Below, in pieces: positions 45,879 to 54,823 of a stretch of 64,000 nt of DNA. The DNA comes from Roseiarcus sp963765375. Lineage in GTDB: Bacteria > Pseudomonadota > Alphaproteobacteria > Rhizobiales > Beijerinckiaceae. Numbering within the stretch: the first letter of the stretch is position 1; every line of letters begins with the position of its first letter. The position numbers and the translations under genes were made by a program. The stretch lies in NCBI GenBank assembly GCA_963765375.1, contig CAVXVZ010000003.1, positions 930,001 to 994,000 on the forward strand. Reading direction: 5' to 3'. The notes under the pieces were generated by a model, which had not been told where the DNA came from, made no database searches, and saw only the letters and a program-made list of their open reading frames with translations.

Positions 45879-47279
45879 TCAGTGCTGGAGCGCTTTCACG
45901 ATCGCGTCGGTCATCTTCTTCCCGTCGCCGAACAGCATCAGCGTATTGTCGCGGAAGAAGAGTTCGTTCTCGACTCCGGCGTAGCCCGAGCCCATCCCGC
46001 GCTTGACGAACAGCACCGTCTTCGCCTTGTCGACGTCGAGGACCGGCATGCCGTAGATCGGCGACTTGGGGTCGGTCTTGGCGGCCGGGTTGGTGACGTC
46101 GTTGGCCCCGATGACGTAGGCGACGTCGGCTTGCGGGAACTCGGAGTTGATGTCCTCGAGCTCGAACACTTCGTCGTAAGGGACATTGGCTTCGGCGAGG
46201 AGCACGTTCATGTGCCCGGGCATCCGGCCGGCTACCGGGTGGATCGCGTATTTGACCTCGACCCCATTTTTCTTAAGCAGGTCCGCCATTTCGCGCAGCG
46301 AGTGCTGAGCCTGCGCGACCGCCATGCCGTAACCGGGCACGATGATCACCTTCGAGGCGTTCTTCATCATGAAGGCCGCATCCTCGGCCGAGCCCTGCTT
46401 GACCGGGCGCGTCTCCGCGGCATGCGAGGAGGCGGCGACCTCGCCGCCCCAGCCGCCGAGAATGACCGAGATGAAAGACCGGTTCATGCCCTTGCACATG
46501 ATGTAGGACAGGATCGCGCCCGAGGAGCCGACCAGCGCCCCGGTGATGATGAGCGCGAGATTGCCGAGGGTGAATCCGATCCCCGCCGCCGCCCAGCCGG
46601 AATAGGAGTTGAGCATCGAGATGACGACCGGCATGTCCGCGCCGCCGATCGGAATGATGAGGAGGACCCCGAGCGCGAGCGCGTCGAGCGCGATGAGCCA
46701 GAAGAACAGCGGCGATTGGGTGGCGTAGAACAGCGCGATCAGGAGAACGAGCGCGACGCCGAGCCCGCCGTTGACGACGTGGCGCTGCGGCAACAGGATC
46801 GGCACGCCCGACATCCGTCCGTCGAGCTTGAGGAAGGCGATGATCGAGCCGGTGAAGGTGATCGCGCCGATCGCAAGCCCGAGCGACATCTCGATCGTGC
46901 TCGCGGGATGAATGATGTCGCCTTCTTCGATGCCGAAGGCCTCGGGGGCGTAAAAGGCGCCGGCGGCGACGAGCACCGCGGCCAGGCCGACCAGCGAATG
47001 GAACATGGCGACGAGCTGCGGCATCGCCGTCATCTGGATGGTGCGGGCGCGCCAGGCCCCGATGCCGCCGCCGATCGCGAAGCCGAGGATGATCAGCAGC
47101 CACGAAAGCCCGCTCGACGGCGGACGCAGCGCCAGCGTCGTCACGACCGCGATCGCCATGCCGATCATGCCGAAGCGATTGCCCTGACGCGAGGTGGCGG
47201 GCGAGGAGAGCCCGCGCAGCGCCAGGATGAAAAGGATGCCGGAGACGAGATAGAGCAGGGCGGCGAGATTGGCGTTCAC
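45879..47279 (-). CDS. pntB: NAD(P) transhydrogenase subunit beta
   Basis: A 466-residue beta subunit. The N-terminal membrane domain has about nine hydrophobic segments (LAALLYLVSGILFILALRGLSSPATSRQGN is the start signature; SYSGWAAAGIGFTL is in mid-domain). The C-terminal NADP(H)-binding domain III has VIIVPGYGMAVAQAQH, AIHPVAGRMPGHMNVLLAEANVPYD, GANDVTNPAAKTDP and FVKRGMGSGYAGVEN. It couples the proton gradient to NADPH formation from NADH. It is the third gene of pntAA-pntAB-pntB, 5 bp after pntAB. Confidence 0.97.
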   Translation of the reverse strand: MNANLAALLYLVSGILFILALRGLSSPATSRQGNRFGMIGMAIAVVTTLALRPPSSGLSWLLIILGFAIGGGIGAWRARTIQMTAMPQLVAMFHSLVGLAAVLVAAGAFYAPEAFGIEEGDIIHPASTIEMSLGLAIGAITFTGSIIAFLKLDGRMSGVPILLPQRHVVNGGLGVALVLLIALFYATQSPLFFWLIALDALALGVLLIIPIGGADMPVVISMLNSYSGWAAAGIGFTLGNLALIITGALVGSSGAILSYIMCKGMNRSFISVILGGWGGEVAASSHAAETRPVKQGSAEDAAFMMKNASKVIIVPGYGMAVAQAQHSLREMADLLKKNGVEVKYAIHPVAGRMPGHMNVLLAEANVPYDEVFELEDINSEFPQADVAYVIGANDVTNPAAKTDPKSPIYGMPVLDVDKAKTVLFVKRGMGSGYAGVENELFFRDNTLMLFGDGKKMTDAIVKALQH

Positions 47280-47284
47280 CGGCG

Positions 47285-47707
47285 TCAGCCCTTCTTTTTG
47301 TACATCGCCAGCATGCGCTCGGTGACGAGGAAGCCGCCGAATATGTTGACCGAGGCGAGGATGAGCGCAATGAAGCCGATGAAGCGGGCGAAGATCGAGC
47401 CGCTGTCGGTCGCGGCGACGCCGACCGACAGCAGGGCGCCGACGACGATGACCGAGGAAATGGCGTTGGTCTCGGACATCAGCGGCGTATGGAGCGCGGG
47501 CGTCACCGACCAGACGACGTAATAGCCGACGAAGACGGCCATAACGAAAATCGCCAGCCTGAACACGAACGGGTCGACGGCGCCGCCCGAGGCGGCGGCG
47601 CCGGCGGTTGCGAGCTGGTCGCTGTAGGCCTGCGCGGCCTGGGCCGCCTCGCGCGCGGCGGCCGCGGCGGCTCTCAGTTTTTCAATTGCGGCGTCGAGGT
47701 TGTCCAT
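47285..47707 (-). CDS. pntAB: NAD(P) transhydrogenase subunit alpha, membrane part (alpha-2)
   Basis: A 140-residue protein corresponding to the C-terminal membrane segment of one-chain PntA. An Ala-rich soluble/coiled lead (LRAAAAAAREAAQAAQAYSDQL) is followed by three to four hydrophobic segments: FVFRLAIFVMAVFVGYYVVW, TNAISSVIVVGALLSVGV and FIGFIALILASVNIFGGFLVTERML. The split into alpha-1/alpha-2 is the form known from Rhodospirillum and many alphaproteobacteria. It lies between pntAA and pntB. Confidence 0.95.
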   Translation of the reverse strand: MDNLDAAIEKLRAAAAAAREAAQAAQAYSDQLATAGAAASGGAVDPFVFRLAIFVMAVFVGYYVVWSVTPALHTPLMSETNAISSVIVVGALLSVGVAATDSGSIFARFIGFIALILASVNIFGGFLVTERMLAMYKKKG

Positions 47708-47746
47708 GCGGCTCTCCGGCGCTCAGGCGCGGGCAGGGGTGAAGGT

Positions 47747-48874
47747 CTATTGGGCGATGAAGGCTGGATGAACGATCGCGCCGTCGCGGGTGAGGCACGT
47801 CGCCTTGACGAGCTCGTCGTCCCAGTTGACCGCGAGCGACTTCGTCGTCTTGTCGATGAGCGTCTCGGCGAAGGCGTAAAGATTGCGCGCGTAGAGCGCG
47901 GAGGCCGAAGCGGGGATGCGGGTGACGTTGGAATAGCCGACGATCTTGACGCCGTTGTCGGTGATCGCGAGTTCGCCCGGCTTCGACAGCTCGCAGTTTC
48001 CGCCCCGCTCGACGGCGAGGTCGACGATGACCGAGCCTGGGCGCATCGATTTGACCATGTCCGCGCTGACGAGCCGCGGCGCCGGGCGGCCCGGGATCAG
48101 CGCGGTCGTGACGACGATGTCCTGCTTGGCGATATGCGAGGCGATGAGCGCGGCCTGCTTGGCCTTGTAGCCGTCCGACATTTCCTTGGCGTAACCGCCC
48201 GCGGTTTCGGCCTGCTTGAATTCCTCGTCCTCTACGGCGACGAATTTGGCCCCGAGCGATTCGACCTGCTCCTTGGTCGCCGGGCGCACGTCGTTCGCCG
48301 TGACCACCGCGCCGAGCCGCCGGCCGGTCGCGATCGCCTGGAGGCCGGCGACCCCGACCCCCATGACGAACAGCCTCGCGCCGGCGACGGTGCCCGCCGG
48401 CGTCATCATCATCGGCATCGCCCGGCCGTATTCGGCCGCCGCGTCGATCACCGCGCGATAGCCGGCGAGATTGGCCTGGCTCGACAACACGTCCATCACC
48501 TGGGCGCGGGTTATTCGGGGCAGGAGCTCCATCGCGAAGGCGACGACTTGAGCCTTGGCCATCGCCTCGATCCCCTCGCGATGCCCGTAAGGGTCCATGG
48601 TCGCGATGACGAGCGCGCCGGGCTTGAGGCGGGCGACTTCGTGCGCGGTCGGCCGGCGAACCTTCAGGACCACGTCGGCGCCAAGCGCGTCTTCCGCCGA
48701 GACAAGGCGTGCGCCAGCCGACTGATAGTCGGCGTCAGGGAACCCGGCTTTGTCGCCCGCGCCGTGCTCGATGGCGACCTCCGCCCCGAGGGCGGCGAAT
48801 TTCTTGGCCGTTTCCGGGCTGGCGGCGACGCGCGTTTCCCCCTGATCCGTCTCCGCCGGCGCTGCTATCAGCAT
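47747..48874 (-). CDS. pntAA: NAD(P) transhydrogenase subunit alpha, NAD-binding part (alpha-1)
   Basis: A 375-residue soluble domain I that binds NAD(H) at the cytoplasmic face. The alanine-dehydrogenase-like N terminus is ETRVAASPETAKKFAALGAEVAIE; the Rossmann motif LFVMGVGVAGLQAIATGRRLGAVV lies in mid-protein, followed by VRPATKEQVESLGAKF. The end GYSNVTRIPASASALYARNLYAF is the conserved hinge with domain III contacts. It is the first gene of the operon, followed after 39 bp by pntAB. Confidence 0.96.
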   Translation of the reverse strand: MLIAAPAETDQGETRVAASPETAKKFAALGAEVAIEHGAGDKAGFPDADYQSAGARLVSAEDALGADVVLKVRRPTAHEVARLKPGALVIATMDPYGHREGIEAMAKAQVVAFAMELLPRITRAQVMDVLSSQANLAGYRAVIDAAAEYGRAMPMMMTPAGTVAGARLFVMGVGVAGLQAIATGRRLGAVVTANDVRPATKEQVESLGAKFVAVEDEEFKQAETAGGYAKEMSDGYKAKQAALIASHIAKQDIVVTTALIPGRPAPRLVSADMVKSMRPGSVIVDLAVERGGNCELSKPGELAITDNGVKIVGYSNVTRIPASASALYARNLYAFAETLIDKTTKSLAVNWDDELVKATCLTRDGAIVHPAFIAQ

Positions 48875-49089
48875 GAATCCTTCCCCAAGACCGTCGACGT
48901 CCGGCGCGACGAGCGGTCGTTCCGCGTCGCCTCCCCCGCGGACAGCGTCACCCGATCTCGCGCCGGCGGGACAGCCTTAGAGCATCGGCCTTCGGGTCGC
49001 AACGCGGCGGCGGGGGAAGGGCCCCGAACGCCTGAAGGCTTGCGAATGAAGGCTGAAAGCGCGAGCCGATTGGGGCCGGGCGCGATCGG

Positions 49090-49458
49090 TCAGGCGCGCG
49101 CGACCGCTTCCACCAGGCGATCGCTCGACTTGTCGCGCACTTCGAGCGTCTCGAACTTGAGCAGTTCGGCCTCGGCTTCGTCCTGCGCCGCCTTCGCCTC
49201 CTCGATCTGGCCGAGAAGCTCGGCAATCGAGCTCTTCAGATTGTCGCGTCTGACCGAGGTCGCGCGGGCGTATGTCGGATAGGCGAAATGCGCGGGATCG
49301 GCGATGCCCGCCCGTCTCTCCTCGTTGGCGATCTCGCGATCAAGGTCGCCGATCATGCGGGTGAATTCGGCCATCATCATTTCGATCTGCCGAACCCGGC
49401 GGCGCTTTTCCTCGAGTTGAAAGCGCTTGAGCCGAACAAGCGTGTCCCGCGACTTCAT
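49090..49458 (-). CDS. fliJ: FliJ-like coiled-coil protein
   Basis: A 122-residue protein, almost entirely helical and charged: MKSRDTLVRLKRFQLEEKRRRVRQIEMMMAEF, then long coiled-coil segments with ELLGQIEEAKAAQDEAEAEL near the end. Size, MKSRxxxLxRLKRFQxxEKRR start and charge pattern fit FliJ, the chaperone-like stalk protein of the flagellar export ATPase. Its location divergent from ctrA is a recurrent alphaproteobacterial arrangement, since CtrA controls flagellar genes. No fliI is present in the window. Confidence 0.78.
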   Translation of the reverse strand: MKSRDTLVRLKRFQLEEKRRRVRQIEMMMAEFTRMIGDLDREIANEERRAGIADPAHFAYPTYARATSVRRDNLKSSIAELLGQIEEAKAAQDEAEAELLKFETLEVRDKSSDRLVEAVARA

Positions 49459-50033
49459 TCCGGCGTACTCCTTGGCAAACTCGACGCGAGAGGACGTCGC
49501 CGCCCTCGGTTCACGACGACGAGACGGCGAGACGATGCATGAGGAAGGTTTCTCTTTTCTTACGTCAGGGGATGTTGGGCGCGGTCAGGACCGCCGTCCT
49601 CGCCGATCCGCTCTTTGAAGGCGCGCGGCGGAGGCGCCGACGCGCGTCGCGGGCGTTAGCAGTTCATTTACCCGGGTCGTTAACAATCGGGGCCAGACAA
49701 GGGCGAAAAATATTTTCGCCTCATTCAACAGCGGGACCCTGCCCTTCAGATCCGTCGCGGAACCGCGAGTCCAATGAATCTGTTAGGATGGCTGGTTAAT
49801 GTGATGCGTTAATTTTGCTTGATCCGAAATACCTTTTATTATCAAATTGTTACTATTGTCGTGGGCAACGCAAGCAAGGGGCTTGCGCAATGGAATCATG
49901 GTTTGTTAACCAATGGCGGTCAGTCTTCGTTCGAATCAGTCCGAGCTCCGAACTGCGCGCCGGCGAGGGTTGGGCAGGGAAGCGACGTACATAACCGCGG
50001 TCACGAAGCGACGGGCGAGGCGGGGAGCCTAAC
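49459..50033 (+). promoter_or_regulatory. 575-bp ctrA/fliJ control region with CtrA-like TTAA motifs
   Basis: No gene is supported. Bases 49660-49920 are much AT-richer than the window. TTAG-N7-TTTAC (49656-49671) resembles the CtrA box TTAA-N7-TTAA; further TTAA half-sites lie at 49680, 49796, 49809 and 49906. GANTC (CcrM methylation) sites occur at 49776, 49893 and 49943. These fit autoregulation and methylation-linked control of ctrA as known in Caulobacter, but are motif-level evidence only. Confidence 0.5.
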
Positions 50034-50736
50034 ATGCGGGTACTTTTGATCGAAGACGATACGGCGACCGCGCAAAGCATCGAATTGATGTTGAAGTCGG
50101 AGAACTTCAACGTCTATGTCACCGACCTTGGCGAGGAGGGGATCGACCTCGGCAAGCTCTATGATTACGACATCATCCTGCTCGACCTGAACCTGCCCGA
50201 CATGTCCGGTTACGAGGTTCTGCGCTCGCTTCGGGTCACCAAGATCAAGAACTCCCATTCTCATTCTCTCCGGCATGGCGGGGATCGAGGACAAGGTCAA
50301 AGGGCTCGGCCACGGCGCCGACGACTACCTCACCAAGCCGTTCCACAAGGACGAGCTGGTCGCCCGGATCCACGCCATCGTCCGCCGCTCGAAGGGACAT
50401 GCGCAGTCGGTCATCATCACCGGCGACCTCACCGTCAACCTCGATCAAAAGACGGTCGAGGTCGACGGCGCCAGGGTGCATCTGACCGGCAAGGAATATC
50501 AGATGCTGGAGCTGCTCTCGCTACGCAAAGGCACGACGCTCACCAAGGAGATGTTCCTCAACCATCTCTACGGCGGCATGGACGAGCCCGAGCTCAAGAT
50601 CATCGACGTCTTCATCTGCAAATTGCGCAAGAAGCTGGCGACCGCGTCGAGCGGGCGCAATTATATCGAGACGGTCTGGGGCCGCGGCTATGTGCTGCGC
50701 GAGCCCGCGCCGAGCGACGACCGCATCCCGGCCTGA
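50034..50736 (+). CDS. ctrA: Cell-cycle response regulator CtrA; one frameshift
   Basis: An OmpR-type response regulator of about 233 residues. The receiver starts MRVLLIEDDTATAQSIELML, with the phospho-acceptor Asp 51 in DIILLDLNLPDMSGYEV. The winged-helix domain reads VHLTGKEYQMLELLSLRKGTTLTKEMFLNHLYGG, then IDVFICKLRKKLA and the end YIETVWGRGYVL. The frame breaks after RVTKIK at 50250-50251, where one extra A is present; removing it restores KTPILILSGMAGIEDKVKG. In Caulobacter and relatives CtrA controls replication, division and flagella, so a real break would be drastic; sequence error is likelier. Confidence 0.93.
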
Positions 50737-50777
50737 CCGGAAACTCGAGACACGCGCCGGGCGTCGCCGGGCCGCGA

Positions 50778-51212
50778 TCACGTCAGCGCGTGGATGACTT
50801 CCTCATCCGGCATGCCCCAGCAGAGATGCCCCATGTCCCTGGCCATGAGCCCGAGACCCTCGGTCTCGATCTCGCCGCGCAGGCCGTAGACCGCCCACGG
50901 CCCGGGATCGCGGGCGAGCCTGTGTTCGCCGCGATAAAGGGGGGCGGAAAGATCAGGCCGTCCCGATGGATGTCGGCGCGGATCATCAAAACCGTCCCGC
51001 GGACCGCATCCAGCCGCACCAGCGGTCCCTGGCCGTGCAGATTCTCGAGCAACACCCGCCCGTTGTCGCGCCAGCCGTTGCGGTCGAAGGTCGGGCCGCC
51101 TGGAGTTTGCACGCAGTGGGGGTGGACGATGTCCTTTCCCGTCGCCGGCATGCGTATCGAGATGCGACGTCGCATCCTTCACCGGGGTCGCGATCAGGAT
51201 CCGTGCGCTCAC
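50778..51212 (-). pseudogene. Decayed Anp1-like glycosyltransferase
   Basis: The gene starts SARILIATPVKDATSHL, the normal N terminus of bacterial Anp1-domain transferases. It then jumps in another frame to ATGKDIVHPHCVQTPGGPTF, LVRLDAVRGTVLMIRADIHRDGLIFP, and in a third register to GPWAVYGLRGEIETEGLGLMARDMGHLCWGMPDEEVIHA. Roughly 120 residues, including the catalytic DxD segment, are missing between the first two parts, and a base is missing from the six-G run at 50939-50944. The internal deletion cannot be a single-base error, so this is a true pseudogene or an assembly collapse. It overlaps the upstream GT4 gene by a GTGA junction. Confidence 0.75.
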
Positions 51213-52444
51213 GCGACCTGATCCAGCGCGGTCATTAGCCGCCGCGTGACCGCCTCTGCGCCGAACTCCCGGCGGATGCGGATCGAGATGGCTTCGGCTT
51301 CGGAGCGGAACGGCGCGGGATCGGCCGCAAATTCTCGCATCAAGGCGAAAGCCGCCGCGTCGTCGGGCTCGGGCCAGGAATGGCCATCGTCGAACCAGTC
51401 ATATCCGGAAGGGTTCTCGGCAGGCGCCATCCGGTAGGGCACGCGCCCGCGCCAATCCGCGCCGAGATAGTCGACCGGTCCGCCATAATCCACCGTGATG
51501 ACCGGGCGGCCGTGCGTCGCCGCGTCGAACCCGCCAAGCCCGAAACCCTCGGACCGCGACAATGAAACAAAGCAATGCCCGAGCGTATGCAGTCCGTCGA
51601 TGAAATTGTCGGGCAGATCCTCGTCGGCGATGATCGCGATGCGGGGCGGCGGCCGTCCGAGTTCGCCCGCGGCGCGGGCGATGATCGCCGCCGCGACGCG
51701 GCTTGCGCTGCGGTCGCGGATCGGAGACGCCGGCTCGTCGTACGGGACGTCGCGGCTGGTCTTGACGACGAGCGCGACCCGGTCCTCCTGCGTGAAGCTG
51801 CGCGCGAAGCCGTCGATGAGTGCGGCAAGGCGCTTGCGCGGGGCCCAGGCGTTGATCGTGTAGAACACGGTGTCGTCCGGACGGATGCCGAGGTATTTCG
51901 CCAGCCCGGCGAGCCGCGCGGGCGGCGGCGGCTGCAGCGTCTCTCGACAGAGATGCGGGACGATCGTTGCGGCCGGAAGGCGCTCCGGCGCCGCGCGCAG
52001 CACCGCCTCGTTGTGCGCCGACGGCACGCAGAGATGATCCATCCGGGCAAGCGAAGGAACCCATCTCCGTATGATCGAGTCGGTCTCCCAGGTGCCCACG
52101 CCGACATGGCGCACTCCGGCCACCGGGCTCAGGTGTTCAAGCCAGTACCCCGGCACGAGGTGGATGATGCGGATACGGGCGTCGACGGGGCGCGACGTTG
52201 CTTCGACCAGCGGCTTGAGGCCGCTGTCGGCGCCCGCGACGCTACGGGCGATCAGGCTGGCGCGGCCGCGGCTGAGCTCGGCGTCCCCGATCCCGTCTCC
52301 GACCCGGCCGGACCCGATGGCGTCGCCCGGATAGGGCATCCAATGGACCTCGAACCCCGCTTCGACGAGCAGGCGCACATAGCCGACCGCTGCGGTCCCG
52401 TAACCCACGGCGTTGGCGTAGGAGATGTATTCGATCGCGCCCAT
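51209..52444 (-). CDS. GT4-like glycosyltransferase
   Basis: A 411-residue GT-B transferase. The N-terminal domain includes YISYANAVGYGTAAVGYVRLLVEAGFEVHW, and the region near residue 160 has PSAHNEAVLRAA. The C-terminal nucleotide-sugar domain has VFYTINAWAPRKRLAALIDGF, IADEDLPDNFIDGLHTLGHCFVSLSRSEGFGLGGFDAATHGRPVITVDYGG, with the E-x7-E-type element in SRSEGFGLGGFD. The start at 52444 (MGAIEYIS) follows the next gene upstream by 11 bp. It probably builds a surface polysaccharide; donor sugar unknown. Confidence 0.85.
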   Translation of the reverse strand: MGAIEYISYANAVGYGTAAVGYVRLLVEAGFEVHWMPYPGDAIGSGRVGDGIGDAELSRGRASLIARSVAGADSGLKPLVEATSRPVDARIRIIHLVPGYWLEHLSPVAGVRHVGVGTWETDSIIRRWVPSLARMDHLCVPSAHNEAVLRAAPERLPAATIVPHLCRETLQPPPPARLAGLAKYLGIRPDDTVFYTINAWAPRKRLAALIDGFARSFTQEDRVALVVKTSRDVPYDEPASPIRDRSASRVAAAIIARAAGELGRPPPRIAIIADEDLPDNFIDGLHTLGHCFVSLSRSEGFGLGGFDAATHGRPVITVDYGGPVDYLGADWRGRVPYRMAPAENPSGYDWFDDGHSWPEPDDAAAFALMREFAADPAPFRSEAEAISIRIRREFGAEAVTRRLMTALDQVA

Positions 52445-52455
52445 GCCGCTGACCC

Positions 52456-53119
52456 TCAGACCGGCATCGTGCCATAATGGGTGGTGACGATGCTCGGGTC
52501 GATCAGAACGTCGAACCCGAGCGCCCGCAAGCGGCGACACACCCAGTAATCCTCCGACAGATACTCGTTGGCCCGCACTCCGACGCGAAACACGTCGTAA
52601 TGCACCGATGTGTCGGTGTTGCCCTTGAGCGTCCTCATGCGCCCGTAGGTGCGTCCGTGGTCGATCGCGTCCTCAAACCAGCGCGTCGCAGGCCGCGCGG
52701 GACAGCAGCAGGGCTCCCGTGCTGACGTTCTCCACCTTGAGCAGCGAGCCGGCGACGCCGACGCAACGGCCGACACTCCACATGCGGGCGCCGTCAGCGT
52801 CGAATCCCTTGAGCGCGACCGGCGCGCCGATTACCGTCGCCCGGGCCTTGAGCATTCGAACGAGTCCGGCTGCCGGCAGACTTACATCGGCGTCCAGAAA
52901 CAAGAGATGCGTTAGCTCGCGGCGGACATGGAAGGTGGCCAGGATGGCGTTGCGGGCGCGGGTGATCAGGCTCTCGTTGCCGATCGTATCGAGCTCGAAC
53001 TTAATTCCCGCCTTTGTATATTCGAACAGGCGCCGGAGGTAGTCGATATGCACCACGCCCCCATAGGCGGGCGTGCCGACCATGATGTTGCACTCCGAGA
53101 GAATAGGCTCCGTGGCCAC
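52456..53119 (-). CDS. Glycosyltransferase-like protein (GT-A fold); one frameshift
   Basis: A protein of about 220 residues. The N-terminal part NIMVGTPAYGGVVHIDYLRRLFEYTKAGI, ITRARNAILATFHVRRELTHLLFLDADVSLPAAGLVRML carries the DxD-like FLDADV. After a shift at about 52683 (one extra base), it continues FEDAIDHGRTYGRM, VRANEYLSEDYWVCRRLRALGFDVLIDPSIVTTHYG, a conserved GT-A end with late acidic and His residues. It is similar to short GT2-like proteins of phage and surface-glycan loci. GTG 53119 is the start used. It belongs to the minus-strand glycosyltransferase set. Confidence 0.75.
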
Positions 53120-53162
53120 GGCGCCGATTCCGCGGAACGGCGCGAGGATTTCGGCGGGCGGC

Positions 53163-53969
53163 TCACGCGAGTTCTTCCATCGGGCGGTGCATGTTTGGGT
53201 TGCCGGCGAGCTGCGCGGTCACTTCGCACATCCTGCGGAGCGCCTCGTCGGGCATCGCGCGGAGTTGCTGAAGCAATGCGAGGTTGTTGCGGTAATGGGG
53301 GTCCGCTGCGATGGTCGCGCCCACCCTCCGATGCGCCAGGTGGAAGCCGGGACTCCCCTTGACCATGGCTCCGCGTGCTCCGCTCCGCTGGATCTTGATG
53401 TCCATCGCGTCGTCCTCTCCGCCCCAGCCAAGAAATCGTTCATCCCAACCGCCGAGCCGAGCCAGGAACTGACGCTGGAACAGCACCAGCTTTTCACATA
53501 GCGGCATGATTTCACCCGATTGAGCGCGATCGGGGGCGGTCACGGCGAAGCTCGGGTCGCCGAGGCAGGAAAGGTCGGCGCGCAGCATGTCCGAGTCGGC
53601 CTCGTCGAGATCGACGGCCCTCGAAAACGCCCGGACCACCGGCGCGCCGGAGCGCGCCGCAGCGACCGCCGCCGGCAACCCGCGGCAGAGCACGTCGGCG
53701 TCGCCAAAGGCGAGCACGGAGCCCGTGCTGGCGCGGACGCCGACGTTGAAGCCCCAGCTTTTGTTGAATGGGCCGGGATTATAGGCGAACAGGCTGCGCA
53801 GGCCCGGGAATGCCCCGAGGTCGCCGAGCGTCGGCGCCGCGTCCTGCTCGACCACGATCGCTTCGGCGAGGGTCTGGAGCTTCAACCAGGCCAGCACCGC
53901 GTCCAGATTGGCCCGGCGCGCTGGATCGTCCGTTGCGCGATAGGTTATGATGTAGGACGTCGCCTGCAA
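53163..53969 (-). CDS. GT2-family glycosyltransferase with galactosyltransferase-type C-terminal domain
   Basis: A 268-residue transferase. TSYIITYRATDDPARRANLDAVLAWL starts the GT-A fold; FNKSWGFNVGVRASTGSVLAFGDADVLC carries the DxD motif. LARLGGWDERFLGWGGEDDAMDIKI is the hallmark of the galactosyltransferase (7C) domain with the catalytic acidic pair. FHLAHRRVG completes the site. It is the first gene of the leftward cluster, 38 bp from a divergent GT2 gene. A role in an extracellular or LPS glycan is inferred. Confidence 0.88.
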   Translation of the reverse strand: MQATSYIITYRATDDPARRANLDAVLAWLKLQTLAEAIVVEQDAAPTLGDLGAFPGLRSLFAYNPGPFNKSWGFNVGVRASTGSVLAFGDADVLCRGLPAAVAAARSGAPVVRAFSRAVDLDEADSDMLRADLSCLGDPSFAVTAPDRAQSGEIMPLCEKLVLFQRQFLARLGGWDERFLGWGGEDDAMDIKIQRSGARGAMVKGSPGFHLAHRRVGATIAADPHYRNNLALLQQLRAMPDEALRRMCEVTAQLAGNPNMHRPMEELA

Positions 53970-54007
53970 ATTGTCCGCCTCTGTAGCGTTCGCACACCGG
54001 ATCGGGA

Positions 54008-54799
54008 ATGATCAGCTGCCTTTGCATCACCCGTGGCGATCGTCCCGGCCTCTTGTCCGAGGCGGTGTCGGATTTCGTCCGACAGACTTTTTCGGACCGT
54101 GAACTCTTGATCCTTCATGACGGCGACGAGGCGGTCCACGCCGGAGTGAGCGCGATTGCAGCGGCGCACGCGGGCGCGTCGATCCGCATCGAGCGCGTTG
54201 CGCCCGGTCCGAGGCTTGGGGAATTGCGCAATATCTCCATCGCGCGGGCGCGCGGCGAGTGGATCTGCCAGTGGGATGACGATGACCGCTATCATCCCGA
54301 CCGCCTGCGGCTGCAATGGGAGCACGCTCAATCCCAACAGGCGGCCGTGAACTATCTGGTCGACCAGCTGCACTGGTTTCAGCCCGACAACGCTCTGTTC
54401 TGGGACGACTGGAGCGGCGAGCCCTATCCGATGAACGTTATCCAGGGGACGATCCTGGCGCGCCGCGACGTGATGCGGCCTTACCCGGACATCGCCCGGG
54501 GCGAGGATACGCTCCACACTCATGCGCTGTTTCGGGCCGAGGCCTCGAATGCGTTTCGGGTTTCGCGCCTGCGCGGCATGGGATGGTGCTATATCTATAG
54601 ATACCACGGAAGCAATGTATGGCACGCCGCGCATCACCGCGCGATTTCCACGGCCAAGCACCTCGCTCAGGCCCGCCTCTTACCGCGCTTGGCCCTATTG
54701 CGGGACCGTCTGAACGACTATCACCCCCAGCTGCCCCCGATGCGGACGCATCTGGGGAGCGGGGCCGAACGGATCACGATCGGAGAGCCGATCGGCTGA
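54008..54799 (+). CDS. GT2-family glycosyltransferase
   Basis: A 263-residue GT-A transferase. MISCLCITRGDRPGLLSEAVSDFVRQTFSDRELLILHDGD is the start of the family fold. RLGELRNISIARARGEWICQWDDDDRYHPDRL carries the metal-binding DDD, and YPMNVIQGTILARRDVMRPYPDIARGEDTLHTHALF contains the ED catalytic pair. The end is basic and lacks a membrane segment. It is divergent from the other four members of the cluster, so it is transcribed separately. Confidence 0.87.
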   Translation: MISCLCITRGDRPGLLSEAVSDFVRQTFSDRELLILHDGDEAVHAGVSAIAAAHAGASIRIERVAPGPRLGELRNISIARARGEWICQWDDDDRYHPDRLRLQWEHAQSQQAAVNYLVDQLHWFQPDNALFWDDWSGEPYPMNVIQGTILARRDVMRPYPDIARGEDTLHTHALFRAEASNAFRVSRLRGMGWCYIYRYHGSNVWHAAHHRAISTAKHLAQARLLPRLALLRDRLNDYHPQLPPMRTHLGSGAERITIGEPIG

Positions 54800-54823
54800 C
54801 CGGCTCGTCGGAGGGTGCGGCGC

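Noticed and set aside
49935..49955. GTTCGAATC, resembling a tRNA T-loop
   Set aside because: The flanking bases do not pair to a 5-bp T stem, and no acceptor stem or anticodon arm can be drawn.
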